Origin: Aulostomus chinensis
Taxonomy: Eukaryota > Chordata > Actinopteri > Syngnathiformes > Aulostomidae
Length of the DNA: 64,000 nt
Assembly (NCBI GenBank): GCA_037954235.1
Contig: JBBMOA010000008.1
Coordinates: 533,501-597,500 of the forward strand
Direction: 5' to 3'
Part shown: piece by piece, positions 33,600 to 45,396 of the stretch
Layout: the number at the start of each line of letters is the position of its first letter
Numbering within the stretch: position 1 is the stretch's first letter
Notes under the pieces: generated by a model
Seen by the model: only the letters and a program-made list of their open reading frames with translations
The model's database searches: none
Told to the model about the DNA's origin: nothing
Position numbers and translations under genes: made by a program

Positions 33600-33740
33600 C
33601 CGCCGTCTCACCGCTGCCTCGTCTTTTACATGGAGGACAAAATAAGTCCACACAACCGATGTGTTTGATGGAGGAGCGTCCGCTGCTTGTTCCACCTCAT
33701 CTTCCTCCTCTTAGACACGATTGTTTGGTTGCTTGCTCTT
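33600..33740 (-). pseudogene. BED-finger-like remnant of the hAT transposase
   Basis: Minus-strand translation near 33,690-33,620 reads through DEVEQAADAPP, then SVVWTYF, then a basic stretch. Short acidic leads followed by S-x-VW-x-YF are typical of the BED zinc finger at the start of hAT transposases. The finger cysteines and histidines are not preserved. It sits in one of the surviving hAT pieces, in the strand expected if the transposase runs minus. Confidence 0.45.
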
Positions 33741-33765
33741 CTTCTTCTTCTTCTTCTTCTTCTTC
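33737..33765. repeat. (TTC)n target tract, left of the Tx1 LINE
   Basis: About ten CTT/TTC units directly before the 5' end of the Tx1 element. A shorter (TTC)n lies at its 3' end (50,337-50,347). Confidence 0.85.
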
Positions 33766-34009
33766 CTGTGTGAGAGGAGTGAGAGTGGAGGAGCAGAGCG
33801 GGAGAGAGAGTTTTGGCTTCTTTTCCCTTTTTTCTATCTTTTTCCTCTTTATTCTTTTGGTGGTGGTTTTGTGGTGTTGGTGGTTGCACTGGTTTAGTTT
33901 GCAGTAAACTTTGTCCTTGTGTTGGTGTGTTTGTCCCCGCCGGCCTGTGGCTGGGCACTGGTGAGGAGCCGTCATGGTGACTGACAGCTTGTCAAAGAGG
34001 TCACGGCGT

Positions 34010-35275
34010 CAAGGTGGGCGCCGGCTCCGTGTACTACATGGAGGAGGTGGCGTTGGCTGTGGGGGAGCTGGTCGGGCACAACGCCGTAAAGTCTGCCGCC
34101 CGGATGAACAAGGCGGTGGTACTTTTTTTGGAGAAGGCGGAGCAGGCGAACAGGTTAGTAGAAACGGGGATCACGGTGAACGGGCTGTTCGAACCGGTGC
34201 TGCCGCTGACGCAGCCTGCGACCCGGATCACCCTGTCCAACCGCCGTTCATCAGCGATAGTTTTCTCATCAATGAGCTGTCCCGCCATGGGAAGGTGGTG
34301 TCTCCCATGAGGAAGGTGCTTTCTGGGTGTAAGTCACCGTTGTTGAAACAGTCGTGTCTCATCGCAGACAAGTGTTCATGATATTAAACAACAGAGCAGA
34401 GGAGTTTAACTATCGCTTCATGGTGCAGGTGGACGGCTTCGACTACCCACTGTTCACCACCTCCTCCCTGTTAAAATGCTTCGGCTGCAGGGAGGAGGGA
34501 CACCTTGTCCGGGCTTGTCTGAATCGGGCCACCTCGGCTGAGGCGGGGCAAACCTGCACCTGCGGCACGGCGGAACGGAGCAGAGGGAGAGAGGCAGGTG
34601 GAGCAGAGCGAGCACAGGGAGGTGAGTGAGGAGGGGGTGAGTGAGACCGGGAAGATAGGTGACACAGGTGAGGTGGTGGGGGAGACAGATGAGGTGGTGG
34701 AATAGACAGGTGAGGTGGTGGGGGAGACAGATGAGGTGGTGGAAGAGACAGGTGAGGTGGTGGAAGAGACAGGTGAGGTGGTGGGGGAGACAGATGAGGT
34801 AGTGGAAGAGACAGGTGAGGTGGTGGAGGAGACAGGTGAGGCAGGCGAGATGGTGAGTGAGACAGGTAAAGTTGGTGAAACAGGTGAGATGGCAGATAAA
34901 CATTATGCAAGAGCAAGAGCATGCCGTCTGCAGTGGGGGGCTGTAAAGCCGGGCGGCTGGAGGCCTCATCAGCCACCGCTGCAGACAGCGACAGTGACGC
35001 AGACGCGTATCTGTCTGACTGCAGTGACCTGTCTAACATCACCACTGCAAGTCAAGAGAAAAAAATGTACTCTGAAAAAATTTTAAAATGTTCCTACAAC
35101 AAACAAAGGGCATAAAAGGCCTGAACATAGAAAAATATTTCCCAGACAAACTACAGTTTCTAAATTCAGCAAAAAATGTCATTAAGAACAAGGCCACCTC
35201 TGATCTGACCAATCAGGAGGTTTGTAGATTAAAGAAATTGATGGGCAAGGCAAGAAAAGAACTTGATTTTTAAAC
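34010..35275 (+). pseudogene. Tx1 LINE ORF1, frameshifted
   Basis: The plus-strand frame 34,014-34,310 begins MGAGSVYYMEEVALAVGELVG and has SAARMNKAVVLFLEKAE, matching the N-terminal part of Tx1 ORF1. A second frame from 34,354 gives RRQVFMILN and a CCHC zinc knuckle, CFGCREEGHLVRAC (C-x2-C-x4-H-x4-C) near 34,480. Next comes an E/T/G-rich tandem (GEVVEETGEV, 34,660-34,850) and a lysine-rich end with FLNSAKNVIKNK (near 35,165). At least two frameshifts separate these parts. ORF1 proteins bind the LINE RNA. The 15-30 bp repeat in the acidic linker may have grown by slippage. Confidence 0.7.
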
Positions 35276-35336
35276 TTGGCTGCCTTGATTTTATTTTTTT
35301 TATCTTTTTAGTGCCAGTGCTTTTAACCTCTCCCTC

Positions 35337-37095
35337 GTGGATTCTTTTCGAGTGGGGACGTTGAACGTCACTGGCGCCAGGGTGGCAGAGAAGTGGGCTT
35401 TGGTGTTGGACACAGCAAGAAGGACAAAGATCGATGTATTGTTTTTACAAGAGACACACAGCGATGGGGGCAACGCACCTGACTGGGACAAGGAGTGGGA
35501 GGGACAGGTGGTCCTGAGCCACCGCAGTATTGCAAGTGGGGGGTGGCTCTCCTACTATCAAGATCATTCACCCCTTCATCGCCAGTAGCAGAGCCTGTCG
35601 TACCAGGGAGACGTCCTTTAGTAAAAGCACGTTTTCATGAGCAGACCTTGGTTTTTATCAATATTTATGCCCCAACTAGTGGAACAGAGAGGAAGAGCTT
35701 TTTAGAAAAAGTTAGCATGAAACTGAACAGCTGTGGCTCGGAGGAGTTTTTGATCCTGGGTGGGGATTTTAATTGTACAGAAAATGGTTTGTTGGACTGA
35801 AACCATGAAGAGCCTCATCCAGGGTCCCAACACCTTCTGAAGCAGCTGGTCCACTCCCACGGCCTCGTGGATGTGTGGAGGCGGATGCATGCAGACTGCC
35901 GGCAGGACACATGGTCTCACCTGGGAGATGGCAGGGTTTCTATGGCTGGACCGCTTTTACTGTTTTAAGAATCATTTTAATGTTTTTAAAAGCTGCAGCA
36001 TCACGCCAGCTGGTTTTACAGATCATTCTTTGGTTGCATGCAATGTTTCTATAAAAAATATTTTACCGAAGAGTGCCTACTGGCAGTTTTAACTTTTGAT
36101 AAGGGTTTTAGAGAGGCTTTTAAGTATTTCTGGACTAGTTTTAGACGTAGGAAAACTGATTTTACATGTCTTAGGCAGTGGTGGGACCATTGTAAGACAA
36201 AAATCAAACTCCTGTGTCAGCAGTATTCTCTCAATGTCACACGCGATGCATACAGATCTATTCGAGAGCTGGAGAGTGAGATCGTGGACTTGGAGACATT
36301 GAGTGCGTCCACAGAAAATCGAGGATACATTGAAATCCTCAAGTCCAAAAAAATGGCCTTAAAAGACCTGCTAGGTACTAAAGTACAAGGTTCTTTGGTC
36401 CAGTCACGGGTCCAGAACATCACCAAGATGGATGCCCCCTCCAGCTTCTTCTTTGGCCTGGAAAAGCAACATGGACAGAGCAAGTATATTTACTCCCTGC
36501 TGGCAGACACGGGGCAGGAGCTGACAGAGCCTGGCCAGCTCAGAAAGCACGCCACGGGTTTTTATTTCTCCCTCTACTCGAGTGAGTACGAGGAGAAGGA
36601 AGACCTATTTGAGGGGTTTTGTGGCGATCTACCTCGCGTGTCAGAGGCAGCAAGTGACCGACTGGACAGGCCGCTTCAAGAGCCGGAGCTGCACGCCGCT
36701 CTGATGAAAATGCAGGGACGGCGAGCTCCTGGCATCGATGGCCTCACAGTAGAGTTCTACAAAGCTTTCTGGGACATTTTAGCAGTTGACATTTTAAACG
36801 TTTTTAATGAGAGCATGGCTGCAGGCACACTGCCGGTTTTCTGCCGCAGGGCCGTCATAGCCAACCTGCCAAAGAAAGGCAACCCACAGGAGATCAGGAA
36901 CTGGCGCCTTGTGTCACTGCTCTGTATCGACTACAAGATACTATCGAAAGCTCTAGCTACCAGGCTAAGGGAAGCCATGGAGGAGGTCATCCACCGTGAC
37001 CAGACCTACTGTGTACCCGGCAGGTCTATGGCGGACAATGTCCACTTAATTCGAGACGTTTTGGACCTCTCTAGCCTTTTGGGGATTAACACTGG
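35337..37095 (+). pseudogene. Tx1 LINE ORF2, 5' part: endonuclease and RT fingers
   Basis: Begins MDSFRVGTLNVTGAR and LFLQETHS (35,337-35,460), the start of an APE-type endonuclease. It is frameshifted near 35,560. FINIYAPTSGTERKSFL and LILGGDFNCTENG follow (35,650-35,790), then TDHSLVACN (near 36,020). From 36,038 a long frame carries the RT start: RAPGIDGLTVEFYKAFWD (near 36,730), then NLPKKGNPQEIRNWRLVSLLCIDYKILSKALATRLR (36,860-36,970) and DQTYCVPGRSMADNVHLIRDV (36,998-37,060). It ends at LLGINTG where the L2 is inserted. The endonuclease part has several stops, while the RT part is open for about 350 codons. Confidence 0.82.
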
Positions 37096-37545
37096 ACCAC
37101 TGCAACTCTCTCCTGTCAGGATGTCCCAACAACTCTCTAAAGAGTCTCCAGCTGGTCCAGAACGCTGCAGCGAGGGTTTTGATGGGAGTTAAGAAGAGAG
37201 AACACATCTCTCCACTTTAGCTTCTCTCCTTCCTGTAGGATCTAGAATCGACTTCAGAATCCTTCTGCTGACTCATCAGGCTCTCAATGATGAAGCTCCA
37301 TCCTCTCTGAAAGAACTCATTAGTCCCTCCTGTCCTACCAGAGCACTCTGCTCCCAGAATGCAGGTCTGTTAGTGACTCCCAGTATCTCTAAACCAGACT
37401 GGGAGGTAGAGTCTTCAGGTACCGGTTCCTCTACTGTGGAACCAGCATCTCTCCATGGGTCAGAGAGGCAGACACTCTGACTACTTTTAAGTCCAGGCTT
37501 AAGACCTTCCTTTATGACAGAGCCTTCAGTCAGGACTGGTTCAGG

Positions 37546-37547
37546 TA
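37546..37547. repeat. TA target duplication, left of the CACTA-like element
   Basis: TA precedes CACTGTAAAAA; its partner is 47,075-47,076. The unoccupied paralogue reads GGTTCAGGTAGCTCTG at 55,310-55,325. Confidence 0.88.
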
Positions 37548-37559
37548 CACTGTAAAAAC

Positions 37560-37860
37560 AGATACACCATAACTACTCAATAAAATTGAGGCAACAGATT
37601 GCACACAATATTATTAAGTAAATTTCACTATGTTAAAAGTTGAGTAAATATAACTCAAATCAGACTCTTCAGAATTACCCATTTAAGTTGAGTAGATTCA
37701 AATCAAGCACAAAAATGAATGAATTAAACTTAAACAAAAATATTAAGTAAAAGTCAATAAGAGGAATGTCTAAATTAGTAAAAGGTACTTATATAAATTA
37801 ATTAAATTCAATACATAAAAGATATATAATTGAGTAATACTAATCTTTTTATTCATTGCA
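37560..37860. promoter_or_regulatory. Left subterminal repeats of the CACTA-like element
   Basis: TTGAGTA or TTAAGTA recurs in both orientations (for example ACTCAATAA 37,576, ATTAAGTAAA 37,612, GTTGAGTAAA 37,640, GTTGAGTAGA 37,687, ATTAAGTAAA 37,741, TTGAGTAAT 37,831). In CACTA elements such arrays bind the element's own DNA-binding protein; that role is inferred here. Confidence 0.55.
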
Positions 37861-38279
37861 TGTTCAAAATTGTTCTCAATAAAATCAATTAAAATGTAAA
37901 TATTATTGTTTCTTGGGCACATATGCATGTTGGTGTTATGACCTACATTTTAGTGTGAGATTAGAGTTGGTCGACCAGAAAATACAGAATAAATATAACT
38001 TAAGTAACGTACAATGGCATTTCATGCTTGACAAAAGTAACACTTGTAATCGGACTGTTAAAGGTACAGCATTTTCAAATTTCCAAATAACCAAAATGCC
38101 CGTCTCAAATGAGACTCCTGTAAGACCTGTTGTGGTTCTGGTAAAAACTAAAAGAATATTTACCTGTCTACAGAAAAAAATACTACTTTGGTGTGTGTGC
38201 CACACAATAAAAATAAATAAAAAGAAACAAGTACATATTCACACAAAGTGGGAAAAATGATATTATGTGGCCAAATTGG

Positions 38280-38640
38280 TACTAACATTTAACCCTGGCA
38301 CTTTCAAATGTTCAATCCTCAAGCTTTAGAGAAGTAGAACACTGCAGAATTGAAATATAAGCTTATCTTAAACTTATCAGCAATAACTCACATTAGTTTT
38401 AAAAGCATTACTCACATTTCTTACCTCAATGACACAAGTTTTAGCAATTTTGGTCTTGAAGAACAACAAAATTCTTTCAATATGTAGTAAGTTAGCATTT
38501 TTACTTGGAACGAACCATATCAGAAATTTCCCTTTCATTTTTGGTAACTAGCACTGACAAACTTAGCACTTTCAAATGTGCAATTCCAAGCTCTGTGGAA
38601 TCTGAACATTGAGACACACAGAATATCAAGTTCAAAATAT
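38280..38640. repeat. Diverged direct duplication inside the CACTA-like element
   Basis: GGCACTTTCAAATGTTCAATCCTCAAGCT (38,296) and AGCACTTTCAAATGTGCAATTCCAAGCT (38,564) start two similar stretches of about 70 bp, roughly 270 bp apart. They lie downstream of the accessory gene's last exon, in its likely 3' untranslated region. Confidence 0.55.
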
Positions 38641-38880
38641 GTTGTAAAAACAGTAAATTAAATGCTCTTAAGAAAACACTCAATTCAACACTGTGACAGG
38701 AAAACATCGTGCCTGAGGTATAGGAAGCATCCTCTAGCAGTGCCAGTGCAATAACATGAAACAAAGAAGGGCACTGGTACGCTATTTCAATAGTGTCTGT
38801 GGTTTAGAGTCCAGGTCAGTCCAAACCATTCTCAGGCTTTGCAGGAGCAGTCCATTCTGAACTGTGGACCCAGCCTTATT

Positions 38881-41800
38881 TCAAGCCAGAGGTTTGCCCT
38901 TTAAGGACTGGACTTTCTTTGACAGTTCCATAAAAAGTTTTTGGAATGCCTCAAAGGTGTACTTAAGCTGCCTGGGATAATTGAGGTTAAGTGTGTAGGT
39001 CAAGCCAAAGAGGAGACAGCAAGCTCTGGCTATATCTCCAAGTCCTGTGATAACTTCGGTACCCTCAATGACAACTCCAATTTCCTTTGAGTTGTCACAT
39101 GCGGAATGTCCAGCCTTCATGATCACAGTGATGGCCACCACAAGCTGCCCACGTTCTTCCAAGTCATCTGCGTCCTGAAACATGAAACTGTAATCAGTGC
39201 CATGGTTTTAAACTATCAAAACGTTGTAACACATCAATTACAAAACGGTATCACAAAGATTTTTGTGATAGGGTTTTGATGCCACCTGTATCAATGTAAA
39301 GGTAGAAGAAATAGCAAAACCTCAAGTTCAAATATCCACCAGTGATTAATATTAGGGAACTGTATTGTGGATTCACAGCTGAGGGAGGAGGTTAACGGAT
39401 GACCATAGATGATATTATCTTTGTGTGTCTGATGAATGCATTAAATGAATGTTTGATGCTTGCTGTGAGCTGCAACAGTTTGAACGCTGCAAAGCGAGCA
39501 GTAAAGCAAGAGAAAACATCCTATGATTTCTCAAAAGGGAGTTAAATTTGTGTTGGAAACCAAAAGAAACAACAACACACAACTGCAACTTTCTGCATCA
39601 TGTTCTGCATCTTGTCTGGCCTGGTCTCCCTCCTGTCAGGTGTTCCTTCTCACAAAACCAAGCACTTTTCACAGAGTTTGTGAACATGTCTGACATTAAC
39701 AATCTCCTGTGAACTGTGGGGCTAAAAATCACAAATATGTTAAAAAAAATTGTGACATAGCTGTGTCACGGATCATTTATGTTTTGATTGGGTAAATGCA
39801 AATGAAGTGTACCTACATTGAATCTGTGATCAGATGTTCCCCGTTTTCTCCAATATATTCTATCAGGCACCGAAGGACAACCTCTCTGGTCCTCTCAACA
39901 GAAGAGTGTGAAGACGCCTGGCGAGAAAAGTCACAACTCATGAGCCAATCATAAAAACAAAGGAAAACAAAACCCTCTGAAGATGTACATTAAACAACAC
40001 TTTCTGCACACCTTGGGTACCATTATTGTGATTTTGATCATGGTCCTTTTAAATTTGGCAGTGTTTACCTAAACTGCTTCACAAAAGAGCAAAAAATCCA
40101 TTGACTTAATTCTTAAGGTCATGGCTATATTCTCTTCTCCTCCCTTCCTTCATTCATTCATGCCTTTATCATTCCTACACATCAACTCTAATGAGTGCTA
40201 TAACTCTGTTAAGATGGAACACTAAACACACTATACCTTTTCGACCCCTTTGTTTCTCTAAAACACCCCTAAACACAGACTTCAACTGAATCTAAGGCAG
40301 TGCCCATTCTAATAATACTATCATGCACATGGTGATAAAACTGTAGTATCTTGACATTGAGCCTAAAGTCAAACATCAGGATTTCCCTTAAAACTTTGGC
40401 CAGACCCAGTGGTCAGTGCTGATTGAGACTTGTACATGCTTTAAAATTTTAGTGGTTTACTCCTCATGCCTGAATGAAGGTTTTTGGTTGGCTATTTCCA
40501 TACATATCACAAAGTAATCACACAGAGAATAACCCTACAGCATAGTCCCAACTTGCTGCAAAAAAAGTGCGTTAGTCACTGTATTGTCCCTTTTTTGAAT
40601 GTTTTAAACGCTGCAGCTTGAAAACTTTTGTGGCTAATTGAAAAGAAAATATAGTCAAGGGGATTTTCAATTTTTACACTCACAAGTTGTGATTTGATTT
40701 TTATTTAAAGGTTAGGGGTGTTAAAGAATTTCTGACAGCAAAATACCCTCATGACTACATTCTCGTGTTCTGATAGTCATTAAAAATGCTGCATGAACAG
40801 AACTTTACATTTCTACTTAACTTTGGGATCTTTGGATCATGAATTGGAATTACAAGTTCATTTTTTTCATAAGTTTTAAATTCTGTCCTTGTAGAAGTTA
40901 ATGTAACACTGTCCATAGTTTAACATTTATTAAAAGTGCCCCATGTTTGGCCTATGTATTTTAACTATGGGTATTTGAGGCCATTCAAATAAAGATGTAT
41001 GAGATCTTTGGCTGCATTTGAAGACACCATTTTTTGCTATACACAAGCCGGAGGTAGCCAGAGAGACAAAGGTCAGAGCGTAGCTCATGGGCAGGTGTTT
41101 GCAAAGTAGTGCCACATAGATACCACCAGGAACAAACAATGATTACTCTGAAATCAATGAAAATTCAATGATATTTTGGCCTGTCAATGGCCAAGTGGCC
41201 CACCAGACCTACACAATGAGAAAGGGACACCTCAACTATGTGCCAGCACCTAAACTACAAAGCACTCAAAAGATACATGTAAAAATCACAAAACTTAAAA
41301 AAAGACATCATGCTAAAATATTATCTGGATGCATATCTTTTCCTAGTTTTTGCCATCTTGAGTTGTAAAAAAAACTTAGGAATCTCATACATAAATCTGT
41401 CTTTAATTTTAAAAAGTATTTTACCTCCATTAGTTCCATGATGGTTTTCAGTCTTTGTCCAAGTGCTCCACCTTTGGCACGGAACAGCCTGAGTAACTTT
41501 GGAGTGTGAAGGTCCAAGGCAGCCATAATCGGGGCTCCAGAGGCAAGGCAAGGCAAGGCAATTTTATTTGTAGCCCATTTTCACAAACAGTTTGTCTCAA
41601 AGGGCTTCACATGGCATCATAACAACATCCTCTGCCCTTAGACCCTCCCATCGACTGAGGAGAAACTCACAGGCACAGTAGTGATTCTCTGAAATTCTGC
41701 ACTGATCTGAAAAGTCAACAAAAGAGAAAAGGTTTCAGACCAAATCTTGTACGTTTCATACATTCACATACAATATTTTCAGCAGCTTTCACAGAACTTG

Positions 41801-42915
41801 ATTGAACTGTCATCATATTTATCAGCTGTCATTAATGTTTTGTCTCTTAACCGCAATTGCAAGAGTAAACTTGCCTGTGAACAACTGAACAGGGCAGGCC
41901 AGCGGTCCTTCATGGCTTGAACACTTGGACATTGGTTGATGACTTCATGTCGCCTGAGCGCAAATGTTTGGCTCATTTTGTCATTGACCCTCTTTTCATT
42001 ATTCTTCCTCTTGAACTAAGTGATTAGTTCCTCTCTTGTTTTTTCCAAGCTGTGCTCATCTTCACCAACAGGGTAGGGAGGGAGATAGTTAACCTCTGCC
42101 CTTCTTGCCTTTTTAACATTTTTCGCAGACTTCTGGTCATCAGGACATTTGTGCTTCAGCACATTGCATGTAACCTCTGGAATCCCAAAGCCTCTTAGCT
42201 TTGTCCTGTAGTTACTCATTTTATATTTAATGCGAGTCAGCCATCCACTGAGACCTGAAGAGTACCCTGGATCCCTCAGACATGGGTGGGCCTTGATAAG
42301 TGCTTCAGCAACAGAGAGAACTTGCAAGGATGATGGATAGGCAGTGTATGTATAAATGGAATGAGCTAGCTTTTCAAGTATGTCAGACCTGATGTTTGGA
42401 GTTGTCAGCAATGTGCCATCTTTTTTGTAGAGTTCATTGGCTCTTTCAAGAACTATCTCAGTTTCAACAGAGCATTCTGGAATGATGAATTCAGTTGGCC
42501 ATGGCTTTCTCTGTTGGTTGCGGTTTGGTGATAAGATGATTGTGCTTGGGGCTGATGAATCTGACGAGTCAAGGGACTCCTGTGCAGTAGAGCTTGTAGA
42601 GGGTGGATCAAAGGATTGCTCTGAGGTGTAACTTCCAGCATAGCTTTCATTGTGTGGCACTGGATACAAATTAAGAACAACTGGTTCAATTGACACAACC
42701 TTTACTGTTGCTCTGTTTTGAATTTGAGCAGTGGAGTGGAGAGTGAAAAAGTCCTCAAAATCTGGATCTAAATACTGCAGGCTGAAGTCCCCAGTGATGC
42801 TTAATTGCTGTTTGATGGCTAAATTCAGCTCCTCAATAGTCTCTGGTATTCCAGACAGAAGCTTCACTTTCTCCACTCTGTGTCCAAAAATCACCCGGAG
42901 CACTGCTGAATCCAT
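38881..42915 (-). pseudogene. Accessory gene of the CACTA-like element, SAMD3-like
   Basis: Minus-strand gene with several exons. Exon 1 (ATG at 42,915, at least to 42,016) opens MDSAVLRVIFGHRVEKVKLL, a PB1/ubiquitin-like start. A serine-rich linker follows, then WPTEFIIPECSVETEI, then YSSGLSGWLTRIKYKMSNYRTKLRGFG. Its frame hits a TAG at 42,018-42,016, but the same frame goes on with VNDKMSQTFALRRHEV and DRWPALFSCSQ to a GC-type donor near 41,875. Later pieces are ISAEFQRITTVP (near 41,690), MAALDLHTPKLLRLFRAKGGALGQRLKTIMELME (41,525-41,428), SVERTREVVLRCLIEYIGE (near 39,870) and the last exon IGVVIEGTEVITGLGDIA...NYPRQLKYTFEAFQKLF (39,180-38,881). Fish proteins annotated SAMD3-like share this whole order, as I remember them. 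Function unknown. It is broken by the TAG and by an L2 stub in an exon. Confidence 0.65.
41546..41672 (-). mobile_element. L2 3'-end stub inside an accessory-gene exon
   Basis: The minus strand reads GAGTTTCTCCTCAGTCGATG, then GGGCAGAGGATGTTGTTATGATGCCATG, and ends GCCTTGCCTTGCCTTGC. This is the same 3' end as the L2 copies at 48,040-48,156 and 56,585-56,700. It separates ITTVP from SGAPIMAALDLH of the accessory protein. It is the innermost insertion of the nest. Confidence 0.85.
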
Positions 42916-43207
42916 GTCCGGTTGCCGAGTAGGGAAAAAAAATACAATCTTTAAAATTCTTAGGTCCAGTAGTTATTCCACTATTATACACCAAAAAAAG
43001 TTTGATCCTCTGTGAATGGGTGATTGGTGGGCAGCTGATTTTGAAAATAGACTTCAATGTAAAACCATCCCCACCCAACAGTTTGATGTCACCTAAAATG
43101 TGCAACACACAAAGCGTTTCAATGTAACAACACGCTTCCCTGCAAGACTGTAAGCTGTAAGTGGATAGACGTCCGGAACGCTGTGCTGATGAACAAGAAT
43201 AATTTCC

Positions 43208-45240
43208 CTACAGCTTTCCAATAGAAAAGATCTGAAGTGTTCCAGGTACCAAGCTCTTGACAATAAAATAGAAATCTCTTTCCAAAATCAATATCTGGAT
43301 GATCTCTACAAAGTCTGGAAGCCCTCCTGTAAAACCGTATGGCAAGATCATCCCAGCTGAATATCTTGTTCCATGGTATGTTACAGTGTTAGACAACTGT
43401 ACACTTGTTAGCTGAGGAAACTGCTTCTTGATCGACTCCTGAATTTCAACATGCAGAACTTCCAAAGGCAAAGATGACACTTTGCTGACAAACATGGCAG
43501 GCTTAGCCACATTTCTTTGCCAATTGTAAGCCATCATCAGCTGATGTTTTGTCGACAGTGAGAGCAAGACATTCTTGAAATTGCTTGAGAACCTCACCAC
43601 ACGTTTAAAGAAACTGTGTTTGGCCTCAAAGCGCATCGTCCACAGTCCCACCAGAGGACCGAAGGCTTTTATGAGCGCCGGATAGTGTTCCAAAAAATGG
43701 TGTTTGGGTGTCAAACACAGCTCAGGAAATACTTCTTTCAACCTATGACGATGCTCAGATATTTTGGAGTCAAGATAAGCAAGACTTTCAAGGGAGTGTC
43801 GAGGGGCCACTGAAAGCTCTACAATGTCCTTCAGGGTCAAAAGAATTTGCCACGCTTGATCATCAGGGGGTATCCCTGAGCCAATGATCAGTGGTAGTGA
43901 TCTTATGAGTGCCCAGTTTTCATGAGCATATCCTCCTACAGAACCACGGCTTGCAAAATTAGCAGGGATTGACTGGGAACGGTCAAGATCGTCTGCAAAC
44001 TTAAAAGGAAACTGCTTGATTAAAGTATTAAGTTCAGATAATGTAAATTATTTGTTCCTGATGAAAGTTTTCAGACAGTGTGCTAGTTCTACAGGGATGA
44101 TTCCTTCGAAAAGGTCATGGAGAAGGTCAGGTGGGTAACCTCGAACAAAACTGAAGTGACTCAGCTTATTAGTGAGTGGGCAAGCCTTCCTGACCCCGTA
44201 GCAATGTGGCAAGCTGGAATCCTCTTCAAGAGTTTTGAGATGCAAGTTATGGGCTTCCTCTGTGCGAGGTGGAAATCTCCGCAGCGTACTTCCTTTTGAG
44301 AGTATTCAGACCGAGAATGTGCCCCAAGATTGTCTGCTGCAACACAATATACTGTGCCTCTAATATTCTTTCCAGCACAGGCAACAAAAACTCCTTCTTT
44401 CTCCAAGACAGACAAGTCCTTCAAGAGAGGCTCTAACACGGTATCGTAGCCAAACCTTTTCACGTCAACAGCTTTGCAGAGAATGGCCAAATTTATTGCA
44501 TTAAGTGTAGAGCGCAGTCCAGGTGGTAGATTTGCCAGCAGCCAGTAAACGGCTGTTATCTCGTGTTTTTTACGTGACGTCCCGAATGGGTTACAAACCT
44601 CAAAACCATCCACGTATAGAAACAAGGAGATTCTGGGCTCCTCTACAGCAAAGAATGGATTTTTTTTGTAATATTCCCCATCTTGAAATGAGATATACTG
44701 AGTGGATGAGCTTGGTTGTTTTTTTAAAACCTCATTTGCGAGATCCTCATTGCTGGGTATATTTTGCAAAGTCTGAAGAAGGGGCGCATATTGAAAGGTG
44801 AGATTCTCTTGTGAGTCAAGGATGAACTCCACTGGCTCGATGAATTCAAACTGCTCCTTAAAGTATTTTCTTCTTTTATACACAGAGCCAAAAGGCCCAT
44901 CCAGTCCCAGGGCTTTGCTTATAGGGTGTGACCTACAAAGTTCCTCGACTAATTTGTTGACAATGTCCTCCTCCAAAACACAATTATTATTTTTTAAACT
45001 TGTATCAACTAGCTGACAAATTACTGGAGCAGATGCTGTGTATACAAAATGGAGCTCCTCCACCAAATCATCAATACATTTAGCAGAAACGTTGTGCACA
45101 CTTTCCAACTTCAAGAGAAGTGAGCCAATTCTTTGGTGGATTTCATTTGATATATCCACTGGATGATTTCTACTGGTATCCTCATCATCACTGTCACTTA
45201 ATTGATCAGTTTGATGTGATAAAGTTTGATGTTCACCAAT
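43208..45240 (-). pseudogene. Transposase-like gene of the CACTA-like element, main body
   Basis: A minus-strand reading frame runs from about 45,240 (acidic QLSDSDDEDTS) to 44,161, then in another frame 44,265-44,048, then after a TAA at about 44,048 in-frame to 43,208. Conserved-looking motifs in order are LYVDGFEVCNPFGTSRKKH (near 44,610), YCVAADNLGAHS (near 44,335), RGYPPDLLHDLFEGIIPVEL (near 44,130), YAHENWALIRSLPLIIG (near 43,920), LTPKHHFLEHYPALI and GPLVGLWTMRFEAKHSFFK (near 43,640). I recognise this motif order from a large group of fish and invertebrate transposon proteins but cannot name the reference protein. One frameshift, one stop and a small deletion after GAHS disable it. DDE candidates are the aspartates at 44,610-44,608 and 44,334-44,332 and the glutamate at 43,627-43,625 (inference). 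Confidence 0.65.
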
Positions 45241-45396
45241 GACATCTGGCTTGAAGTCTTCAAGGGAATGGCATCTGTGCTTTCTGCTTTTGTGCGAAAA
45301 AAATGTGACATATATATTGGTGGCAAATGTGCACCCAACAAAAACACACTCTACAGTTTCATATCTTCTCAGGTGATTACCAATGTGGAGGAAATA

